This document shows positions 43,819 through 53,635 of a stretch of 64,000 nucleotides of DNA, piece after piece. The notes under the pieces are model-generated. The model was given only the letters and a program-made list of their open reading frames with translations. It was not told the origin of the DNA and ran no database searches. Where the stretch lies: positions 6,820,001 through 6,884,000 of the forward strand of contig NC_084924.1 in assembly GCF_958298935.1 (NCBI RefSeq), given 5' to 3'. The DNA is from Phragmites australis (lineage: Eukaryota > Streptophyta > Magnoliopsida > Poales > Poaceae). The first letter of the stretch is position 1. Every line of letters starts with the position of its first letter. Position numbers and translations under genes: made by a program.

Positions 43819-45414
43819 TGAAAGTGCCTAGAGGGGGGGGGGTGAATAGGCTTTTCTGAAATTTAAAACTAAAAACAGCGGATTAAACTGCCGGATATTC
43901 CGGTGAAGTCCGGATACTCCGGTATGGTCCGGAGTATCCGGTCTAGTCCGGAGTCTCCGGCCTGACAAGAAATTTTAGAATAAATGTGAACTAAAGATCA
44001 CAGCTAGATTCTATGGGATTCACTAGGTCAAGTAGATATTACTAAGCTAGAATAACAATTAAAACTAGCAAGATTGATACTATAGCAATTTAAATGACAA
44101 ATCATCAAATGCACACGATCAAGTAAATTTCACAAGTAAGAACACGAGGAAATATCCCGGAGTTCGGCCACCTCACAAAGAAGTGCCTACGTCTCCGTTG
44201 AGGAGCTCACAAAGAGCCGGGTCTTCTCCAACCCTATCCTCTTCTAGCGACCACAAAGATCAAGCTAGAAATTCTTACTCAATTATGAAGATGCTTACAA
44301 ACTTCCCGAGGCACACCACAAGATTTGGGTGCTCTTCGGGCGACTCCTTTCCTTCTAGAAACCCAAAGCTTCAAAGGAGATGATCGCAGTAAATGCTCAA
44401 TGAAGAAATCAATGCTCAAGTGGCTTGAACCCTCTCCAAACACACACTCTCAAATTTGTGCAAGTTTTGCTCTAGAGATGATTGGAGAGGTTTTGAATGC
44501 TCTTAAAGTGCTCAAGAGGTCTCAAGGAAACCAGCCACAGCAAGCTCTAAATGATATGGAGAGAGGAGGCATTTATAGCCCTCTCTCACAGACTAGCCGT
44601 TACTGTTTTTTGTCAGAGCTTACCGGAGTATCCGGTGTACACCGGAGTCTCTGGTCCTAAATCCAAAAACGGCGTCAGAACGGTCACGAACGTGTCAGAA
44701 CTAGCCGTTACAGTTCTGCTTCATTACCGGAGTCTCCGGTCCTGACAGATTTTCCAAAACAGACTAAGTCCGGAGACTAGCCGGATCCTCCGGCATCTCC
44801 AGGTACCGGAGTATCCGGTGAACACCGGAGACTCCGGTCTTTACTATTTTTTATCAAAAAGATTAAAAGCTAACCGAGAGCCTCTGCCGGAGTCTACCTC
44901 GGAGACTCCGACTGCACACAAAACATTTTAACGGAGTATCCGGTGAACACCGGAGACTCCGGTCTTTTTCTTGAAAAGATTAACCCGTAACCGAGACTCT
45001 CTGCCGGAGGCTAGCTCGGAGACTCCGGCTGAACGCTGAGTACCGGAGTATCCGGTGAACACCGGAGACTCCGGACTCAGAAGATTTTCAGAAAGAGTTT
45101 CGTGTCCGTGAGTGAATGTGTCTCTCAATTGGGTGATTCTAAAGGATCTCTTGAGCATTGAGACACTAATCAAGCAAATGAATTCATCCATCTAAGAAAA
45201 AATCTATCCTAGACTCAATTTCAAAAGTAAAAGGAATTTAAGCCCTATCTTATATCCTTCGTTGATTCTTCAATTGTTTCGACGGGCGTCAAACGTCATT
45301 TACCTTCACAACTAATGCTCATACCTGTTCAATACTCACAAAGCATGTTAGTTCTTTAATCGTTTTGTCATCAATAAGCCAAAACCCACTTAGGGGGGCC
45401 TAGATGCACTTTCA
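43819..45414 (-). mobile_element. Solo LTR of the same copia family (1596 bp)
   Basis: It shares ends (TGAAAGTGCCTAGAGG...GATGCACTTTCA) and almost all of its sequence with the LTRs of the 25578-37331 element, with many scattered differences and small indels. It is therefore an older member of the same family. Perfect TGTAC duplications flank it and no internal region remains, so it formed by LTR-LTR recombination. It also carries the CCGGA...TCCGG array. It lies inside the Gypsy-type LTR, so that element is older still. Confidence 0.92.
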
Positions 45415-45419
45415 TGTAC
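45415..45419. repeat. Target-site duplication TGTAC, right copy
   Basis: The partner of 43814-43818. Confidence 0.9.
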
Positions 45420-46159
45420 AACCTCTGTAGAGTGTAAATCTATTTGTATCCACGGTCATGGGCATACAAAGCAATGACCTTACTTGGTTAGACTTAGGGG
45501 TGTGTGTATCATTAATAAGTGAGTGTGTGGACTGGATGTATGTATGATGAGGTTGATGGCTCGATCCGATAGGAGCTGAGTGGTATTGAAGGTACACCAG
45601 ACACATTCATTGGGACTTCGGAGTGAGATGTAGCTCCTCCCAAGACTGAAAACCCCCAGATATACCTTGTTATCTTTTTTAAACCATTTCAAAGTTAACA
45701 GTAGAGAATATAATTGGATATCTGTATGAAACTGCTTTGCGCTTAAAACTAAACTATAAAGACTTATTCTTGAGTTATCATTTATGCATCTATCAACCCA
45801 CTTGAAGTAGTATAGGACTTACTGAGTACTTTATGTACTCATTCTTTCTATCATTCAGATGAGGAGATGGATGCAGACTTCACAAGAGACGAAGGAGCGG
45901 ATGAGAAGTAGATTGAGCGGTCACGTTTGCACACGAGCTGCCTGTGGCTTTAGGCTATTTTTCCGATGTGCTTTTGTTAGCCGGTTGGCTATGTTTGTAA
46001 TGTACCATGTGGTTTAAAGATCTTTTGTACTCTTGTAACCTTAATATTTTATATACGATGTATGATTGTGATACCACAAATATTATACTATACGTATCGG
46101 CTACTTGATCCGAGGACTGATACAGGAGGCATAGGAGATCCCGGGAACGGGGTGTTACA

Positions 46160-48206
46160 TTTGGCTTAATACCTACTAATTCAAGCAATTAAGCGAGTAG
46201 TGTCAATCAAAAACTCAACTCTTTATCACAGTGAATCCCTATCATGATGGATTATGTAAAAAAAAATAGCACTGATTATGGATAGCCATTATTTGGGTGC
46301 ATGTATGGATCTGATTAGGTGGCTATTTTCTAGCAGGTGCGGACATGGAGGGCTGTAGCAACCACGATTGATAAAGAACATGAAGTAGACAGGAATCGCT
46401 GGTAGAAAATAGTACATACTCCAATTAGAAAGCTCAGTGTTAAATATACATTTGAGCCTCTCTCAGGCTATCCTACATTGTTTATTTAGAGTTGGACCAT
46501 ATACTTTCATATAGATTTCAAAATATCAGCAAACCAACGTGCGATGTAGATACAGAAAACATGGCGTTGATTATGTAAAAAATATGGATAGCCATGATTT
46601 CATTGCATGTATGGAGCTGATTAGGTGGTTAGTTTCCAGCAGGTGCGGACATGGAGGGCTGCATCAACCGACGATTGATAAAGAACATGAAGTAGATAGG
46701 AATCACCGGTAGAAAATAGTACATACTCCAAACGGAAAGCTCAATGCTAAATATACCTTTGAACCTCTCTTTGGCTATCATGCATTGTTTGTTTAGAGTT
46801 GGACCCTTTACTTTCACATAGATTTCAAAATCTCAGTAAACCAAGTTGTGACATAGATATAGAAAATCTTACAACGAAAAACAAAATCATGCACATGCAG
46901 TGAGTGAACCTGGTGCAAACTTGAGAAAAAAACTTATACCAAGAAGAATAGATGCTAGCATGGAAAGAACGGGATGTCTAAACTAATCACTAATCTAAAT
47001 TGCCTCAACACAGGTTAAAATATCAAGCTTAAGTAAAATGTGCGGCATATGTCACATCATTGATGTCAACTTTTGTAGTTTTATGGTAGCAAAAGGACAG
47101 ATTGAACCGCTGATAGAAAAAAAAAATCAGCATTGCAAACATCTCTTTTTCTATAGGCATCATTTTTGTTTGATCATTCATAGACATGATCACAACTGGG
47201 ATAATCCTTAAGAGACAGTGATTCCCAATTGAACAAACCAAAGCAAATCAAACCAAATAATCAATAATCTGCAACTGGTTTGGACCCTCACCAACCCACA
47301 TCAGGCATGCGCACACACAAAAAAAAGGTTGTCAAATCAGAGCAATTGGTGTAGCAAGAGAACCGGGAACTGAGGGGAATTTGTACCAGCAACCAAGATA
47401 ATCAAAATTCAGAAGATCGTGCATTGCTGAACTGCAATTGGAGCACTGGGGAAGATGGAAAAAAGATAATACCGAGTAGATTTGCCACCACCTTGCGGAG
47501 CAGTGGCCCCTGCGAGCGGTACAAACAATGGCACGAGAGTGCAAGGGGCGAGCAGGAAGTGGGAGTGAAGAGGAGCGATGGATAGGGAGTGACGACCTTT
47601 ATGAGTTGTGTAAGGAAGATGGCCATGCTGATTTGATATTAGTTGTATAGAAAGTTGTCCACGCTGATTTGGTATGAGGGATGTTTTGATACGAGTCTTT
47701 TTAGGAAGGAAATTGACAGTCTGGATTCAGATCGAAATTTTGGTCATTATAGGGAACAAATAAATTAATTTGAAATCAGATGAGGGGGAATGGAGGGACA
47801 ACATATTTTTGGTCATTAGATTCAGATATGAGAATTCATGTAATCCCGTGGACACTTGTTGAGGATGAACATTGGATTTTCACCTGTTAATAACAACTCA
47901 TTCTTAGCCATTGGATTGAATGAAACACCGTCAAACTAATCTTGATTGTTAGATTTGTTAGATGTTGAAAGATTTGAGGGTGTTGGTTGTTACATAGATA
48001 TTTTTTTTAGTGTACATATGATTGTTTCAACTCATGATTTTATAGTTTAGATATATTTTTAATTTTAAAATATATAAAACTATATGATTATTTTGGAAAT
48101 TTGCAAAAATAAACTCCTACCGCGCATTTAGTGGGCGAGAAAAACATCCAACCCACCCAAGCACAAGTCACAAGTCTGGCAGCCACAACTCGGCATGAGT
48201 CAGCTG
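46160..48206. other. Intergenic with a 0.3-kb tandem duplication
   Basis: Apart from the tandem duplication at 46250-46867 I recognise nothing certain. The minus strand has short frames at 46629-46817 (hydrophobic, ...YYFLPVIPIYFMFFINRR...) and 47402-47626. They could be exons of an unrecognised membrane-protein gene or chance frames. No family match can be claimed. Confidence 0.35.
46250..46867. repeat. Tandem duplication, two ~305-bp units
   Basis: Unit 1 (46250-46560) and unit 2 (46567-46867) align along their whole length. Shared blocks include GCAGGTGCGGACATGGAGGG, ATTGATAAAGAACATGAAGT and AATAGTACATACTCCAA. Many single-base differences and small indels indicate an old duplication. Only unit 2 keeps a ~60-codon hydrophobic minus-strand frame. 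Confidence 0.88.
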
Positions 48207-48992
48207 TAGGGATGGCAATTAGGTATGGCGGGTACAGGTAGTGTTCACCCATATCCGTACCTGTCAGATTTTTACCTGCCCGCAGGTATACCTGCAAACA
48301 CACATGAGCAAAGAGCCGATACCAAACCTGTCGCCCGTGGATATACCCGTTTTCCCGTGGGTGGTGGCGCGGGACGGCGGGTGAGCTAGGGTGACGACGT
48401 CCTAGCGGCAGGGGGAGGGCGGGGATGCGATGCGGGACGACGGGGCAAGCAGGGCAGGGTGACGGGGAGGGGAGGACAGCGCGGGATGACTAGGCGGGGC
48501 AAGTTGGGGCGAGGGCGACGACGTCCTAGCGATGGGGCGGCATCGTCCTGGCGGCGGGGTGAGCAGGGCGGAGCGTGGTGTGAGGTGACAGGGCAGGGCA
48601 GGGCGAGTTGGGGCGATGGTGATGACATCCTGGCGGTGGGCAAGCAAGGGCAAGGCGGCAGGGAGGGCGGGGTGACGGCGCGTGGCGAGTTGGGGTGGGG
48701 CAGCGGGGAGGAGAGGGCGGGGCATGACGGCGACTCGGAGTAAGGCGGGGAGGGGTGAGTTGGGCTGACGAGGGTTAGTCAGATGCATGTGTATGTGAGA
48801 GATTAGTGTTTTGAAGAAAAGACCTATCTGTCATAGATTCTTAGGTAAATATGTGTTACAGTTATCGATATGTCTTATCCATATCCGTACCTATATATCT
48901 GTCAAGTAATATTTTTTTTATCCATAAATACTACTTATATCCTATCTTCTTAGAATATTATTATAAGTAATCAGAATAAATTATCATCTCTA
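48207..48992. mobile_element. Non-autonomous hAT-like element (786 bp)
   Basis: The left end TAGGGATGGCAATTAGGTAT and the reverse-complemented right end TAGAGATGATAATTTATTCT are imperfect inverted repeats of the TAGGGATGGCAAT type. The flanks GTCAGCTG and ATCAATTG agree at 5 of 8 positions, and all differences are transitions, compatible with a decayed 8-bp target duplication. The interior (48380-48760) is unusually G-rich and repetitive, with a recurring GGCGGGG / TGGGGCGA / GACGACGTCCTAGCG theme. No transposase. Confidence 0.55.
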
Positions 48993-49386
48993 ATCAATTG
49001 TGAAGCTACTACACCGGGAAGCTTCTTCCATAGCTGCCTCCGAGTCCGAGACAACTGGCCAACCCGGTCCCCACGGACCCACCGCATCCTGTTACCGGGC
49101 AGCAGCTGTCCGCCGCCTCCTCCTCGGCTGCGTCCCGTCTCGCTGCTCCATCGGGTAGCCCGGGCGCGGCGCACGGACGACGTGGGGCCGAATCGGGGAA
49201 CCACGAGCCGCGGCGTCACACAGCCGTGCCGGCGTAGGTATACACGACTGTTCATTTCATCTCAGGCGTAAGGATACGGCTAAAACACTCTTCTGGAAAT
49301 GAACTCCAGGTTGGGCAACGGTTTTAGTCTGCAGTGCTGTTTAGCACTAGTATCGGTTATCCAAATGTCGTTCCACAACTATATAT
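48993..49386. other. Intergenic, nothing recognised
   Basis: GC-rich at 49010-49210. A minus-strand open frame here (48971-49255) matches no family I know. Confidence 0.35.
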
Positions 49387-49644
49387 TACTCGTCCAAAAT
49401 AAGTGTTGATTTAGATCGTGTACAGTCAACTGATTGATGTCTTAAATTTTGGTTATAAATTACTTTTTATATATTGAGTTTGAATATTTTAAAAAATATG
49501 GATAGATTTGTTTTGAAATTTAATTTTATACTAGTATAATTTTTTATGTATTATTAATATATTACAATAAAAATAGTAGTTAAAGTTATATTTTGGGATC
49601 ATGCCGATGTCCAAAATGAAACTTATTTTAGACTGGAAGGAGTA
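49387..49644. mobile_element. Stowaway-type MITE (258 bp)
   Basis: The ends TACTCGTCCAAAATAAGTG and, in reverse complement, TACTCCTTCCAGTCTAAAAT correspond to the Stowaway/mariner terminus (CTCCCTCCGTCC...AAATAAGTG) with TA at each end. The interior is AT-rich with no ORF. Confidence 0.8.
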
Positions 49645-50858
49645 GTACAGCACACCTCTTAAATTTTAGATGCTGAAATTTAGAAGGCGTGATCAGACGA
49701 TGGGTTTGGTGACAGTGGGGTGCAGGCTTCGAGGTTGGTGGCAGGCTTAAAGGAAGGTCAACGGTAGCAGGCCAACCCAACAGGGGAGACAGGCACGGGG
49801 GCGAAGCGGCACGATGGCTAGGATGCCGCCAGCCGCAGGCGGCGGAGAACGGCCGATGGATGGCAGGGGCAGTTTTGAGAGACAGGTTATTGCGGTGGAG
49901 GGTGACAGTGGGGGCAGTTTGAAGAGACAGGTTATTGCGGTGGCAGTGGTGGCGGAGATAGTTTTGGGTGACGAGGACGTCGGGAGGTTGAAAATAGCTA
50001 TGAGCTATTGGATACTCATACAGTTATTGATGCCTATACAATGACTCACTGCCTTAGTATAACCTAAATTTACCGGGTTCCATTCAAAATTTCAATTTTG
50101 CAGCTCACATATTGAAACCCTCGCGCCATTCTACAATTTCAGGAACATGGCCATTGGACATTGACATTTCCATATTATCTATTTGTTAATTCATTAATCT
50201 TGAGCACCATCTTCAAGCGCATGATCGAATCATCCCATTTGAACTCTTCGAGTCCTCGTACCGACTTTATCGCCCATCTTCTTGATAGGTGAAAGCTAGA
50301 ACTCTTTGCCAATTTTCACGGAAAAGGAGCTAACGGAAGTAATGCACAAAATGGATTAGTATGTTTTAATTTTCCGAACGTTGCAGTGGCAGATTTTTCT
50401 TGACTTGTGAACCACATCACCACACCAGGAACTGATTCTATGTAGGAGTAGCTCTTCATTCTTTTTCATAGACAATGGTAAGTATGACTAGACTAGTGTG
50501 AGCAGACACTGAATTGGTATCGTGTTTTTCTTTCCACAATAAGTTTTATTGACGATGTGTATTGTGTACAAAATACAAACCAATATCAGTTAAATAACTG
50601 AAAACATTAGAACTCTATGGTTTTTTCTATTCCTAGTCTTGCTGAATGGAAAAAAACGAATGAAATAGAGCTAACCTATCAGAACAATAGGTATGATTCG
50701 AGAACTATTGAACCTACTAGTACAACACGGGGGACTGCAATTCTGATTGTTCTGAACCCCTTCCCCGATTGTGGAAATCTTGGTATTTCTCTCTGGTTTC
50801 TGTTTTTGCATAGCATATGATGTGTCGGTAACTATTGTACAGCCACATGGAGATATGT
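49645..50858. other. Intergenic and 3' flank of the UPF0114 gene
   Basis: No conserved coding sequence. A G-rich segment at 49800-49990 repeats GAGACAGGTTATTGCGGTGG twice (about 49879 and 49926). The right end should include the UPF0114 3' UTR. Confidence 0.4.
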
Positions 50859-52157
50859 TCAGACAAAAGCTTGCTTGCATTCCTGCTGGCGCACTGTGAG
50901 CTTTGACAGGAGGAAGACGCCGGCGGAGGAAGCAAGCACCGCTCCAGCAAAGCACGCCATGTCGAGCCCACTGGCCAACGGGACGCTCTTGAACTTCTCG
51001 AGGACACCTACCTGGAGCAGCAGAAGTATGGCATGTCCGATCCTCGTCTTCGCCTGAGTGATGGACCTGATCCTGGCCCCTTCTTTCAGCTTCTGGTATG
51101 GATTTGTAGTTTCTTGTTAGCACAAACACATGGGTGTTGGACCTGTCCATTCTACAATTATTGACAGGGCTCAATTACCTTTAGGTTGAATGCGCCTAAG
51201 TGGGACGTGTCGATATGCTGTCCCGGCTTCTGAATGCTCTGGGAACCATAAAACATGATGTACATACCCATGCCAAACGTGAGAAGAGCAGTGCCAATCA
51301 GAAACATGTCTGAAGAAAAAAGAGATTTGCCCCAAGTTACTAGGAATTGTGCAAACTGAAATTGACATGTAAGGTACTTAAGTGTCCATAAGGATGTACC
51401 TAATGCTTCAATAAGCAGCTTTATGATTTCACCACGATCTACTACTGTATGGGACATGGCACAGAAGCACATGAAGAATGACTTCACCACAACAACACAA
51501 CCCTGCAACCGCATGAAAGTTTCAGTCCGGGAAATCTTCACTCTGATCATTGGTTGCAAGAGGCAGAAAAACTGAAGAAAATATCTCTACCTCAGCAAAA
51601 CATGGGACTGAACCAACAAGGGATCCTGCGATGCCAATCAGCGTGAATGACTGGCAACTGACGATGACCTGAGTTTAATGTCCATATGAGCTCTGTTAGC
51701 AAAGATGAAAACTTGGTTTCTATGAATTGCAGATTGTGTAACATGTGTTTCATAGAATTCTTACCTGGTGGATGATGGTCTCAGCGATCTTTGACCAACA
51801 CTGCCTGTTCAGTGCCAGCCATGTCGCTCCAAATTGCCTCAGGATCAACCTCCTTGTGATCTCATATGCCAGAGGTAACAAGAGATCAATGTTTTTCACT
51901 TCCTCCGATAGGAAAATTCCCTGTCTTTTCTCTGGTGTGATGCTGGCAGCTCCCAGGGTGATCAAGGCAGCCCTTTGCTCCGCGGCACGGCTAATCCTGT
52001 GCGTCTTCTTTGCCTCCCACAGGAACGGGAACTTGAGAGACGGGATGCGATATGGGCTAGCGTTACCAGACGTAGAAGATGACGGAAGACGGCTGTCTGT
52101 TTGGAAAGCCTTGGTTGTTGTCCTGAGCAACCTGCTGCTGCCGCTTGCTCCTGCCAT
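50859..52157 (-). CDS. UPF0114 family membrane protein, five exons, 312 aa
   Basis: A plant member of the uncharacterised UPF0114 (YqhA-like) integral membrane family; function unknown. Exons 51765-52157, 51591-51668, 51400-51502, 51179-51309 and 50859-51092 join in frame with GT-AG borders to 312 codons plus TGA. The ATG at 52155-52157 opens a Ser/Thr/Arg-rich N-terminus that could be a plastid transit peptide (inference). Hydrophobic helices lie at about residues 132-155, 159-178, 190-214 and 281-300. Family motifs are FYGSQSIQKPGQHIDTSHLG, ITQAKTRIGHAILLLLQ and LDMACFAGAVLASSAGVFLL. No disabling change was seen. Exon 5 contains an in-frame CAG|GTAGGT that resembles a donor site and might allow alternative splicing, but the frame reads through normally. 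Confidence 0.9.
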
Positions 52158-52303
52158 TGCAGAACTTGGTGCAACACTACAGCTCTCTTCTCTTCCTTTC
52201 TGAGACTTCTATTTTTTTCTGAAGAGAACCCTTTGCTGCACCTGTTGCTTTTGTGGTGTTTACTTCTGAACTTTTTCAGAACTAGAAGGCATCGAGCTGT
52301 GAC

Positions 52304-52313
52304 CCTATAAATA
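52304..52313 (-). promoter_or_regulatory. Possible TATA box of the UPF0114 gene
   Basis: GTATTTATAG on the minus strand lies about 150 bp upstream of the ATG. It is the best TATA-like word in the expected window. Promoter assignment is by position only. Confidence 0.4.
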
Positions 52314-53635
52314 CGCATATGCACGTGTAAAGGGGGATGGAGGGATCATATGGGACATGTGTAGCAACTAGCAAGTGGGGAAGGTTCAGGAGAGTTGAAG
52401 GACGTGTGGAACAAGAGAAGATTCCGAAACCATCACTTGTGGCTGGAATGGGTTTGTCATGGAGCTGAACCAGCCCAACGGTATCTACGAATCTACGTGG
52501 TTTGTTTGACATCTTTTACACTTTTTAGTAGTACTTTTCTTGCTATCACTTTGTCAAATAATATTGCACTGATTTCTTTCTGCAGATTTGTATGTAAGTT
52601 AATAAGGACCGGCTAAATAATGATTATTACCCGTGAGTTTGTGATCCTAGTTACATTACATCGCCTGTTTTTTGGTTGTGGTCAGCCCAGTGATTTGGCT
52701 AAATTTATTGGATTTCGTGCAGTATTAATCTATACCCAAATTTTAGATTAGTAATAAGTAAACATGCTGTTTGCACTGCTGTTTTATGGAGGCATTTTGA
52801 GGAATAGAAATAACTTAGTTTTCCAGAAACAGGAACGGAAGGTTATCAAACAATCTGGACTTCTGGAGGGCTATCCTGAGACTATTAAAGACTTGGCAGC
52901 CAATGTACAACGATTACATGTAGTAAAGGATGGATCAATGCGGTGCTTTCTTGGAGAATATTTTGTACGAACCTCTGCAATTGATGTGGAGATGAGGACT
53001 GTGGACCTGGGTGATGGTGAACCGGCGGCCTGTTGAGGAAGAACCGGTGCTATAATGCTTGACAAGATCCAGGAATGGAGATGTCTGACTAAAGCGGTTG
53101 GTGTCCCAGGAACAATGTGGAAACCTGAGCTGCTTTTGAAATTCATATTTCTACGTTTTTAGTACTATAGGCATTCTTGCAAGCTGCAGGCGTGAACTAT
53201 TGGTTGTTTGGGACAAAACAGAAACCAGTTTCAAATAAAATTTGTGATTGGGGAAACAAACCGACAAACCGAACATGCATGTAAACTGTTCATGACTGAA
53301 ATTTGCTCACTGCACATGCAGTTTGGTTCGGCATAATTTTGGAGGTTCCTAATCTGATTACCCTTCTCCTAAGGAAGTGGAGCCACAAAACTCCAAATCC
53401 GATAGTCCTTCGACGAGTGAAACAGAACATCGAAATCGCTGTACCGAAAGCGACGTTCAGAAAGAAAGGAAGCAACAGGTTAGTTGAATCAGCGACTCTG
53501 TAGTCTGCACGCCCTTCGTTCAGTCTACGGAAAAAGAGCAGAAAAGGTCCGAAGTTTTTTCGGCATCTCGGTAGGTAGATGTTGGAGGAAACGCCCGGGT
53601 GTGAAGTTTTCATGTACTGTTGGGCTACCACGCCG
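52314..53635. other. Intergenic between the UPF0114 gene and LINE 2
   Basis: Nothing certain. The plus-strand frame 52764-53036 begins with a RNRNNLVFQKQE stretch that faintly recalls the tail of LINE RNase H-type ORFs, so a small retroelement remnant is possible. Confidence 0.35.

Larger units (their letters stand above)
41100..46159 (+). mobile_element. Gypsy-type LTR remnant, interrupted by a copia solo LTR
   Basis: The right end ...GGGAACGGGGTGTTACA is the usual 3' terminus of grass Gypsy-type LTRs beginning TGTAACACCCC. A TATA box with a downstream GC-rich leader is at 41610. No gag/pol frame is found, so this is probably a solo or truncated LTR. Removing the nested copia solo LTR leaves about 3.4 kb. 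The left end is not resolved; I found no matching TG start or target duplication. The long GC-rich open frame 41336-41920 spans the LTR promoter and leader and is not read as a gene. Confidence 0.5.

Noticed and set aside
52764..53036. Plus-strand frame starting LLFYGGILRNRNNLVFQKQE
   Set aside because: Only a faint resemblance to a LINE ORF2 tail; too short and unsupported to annotate as a gene.
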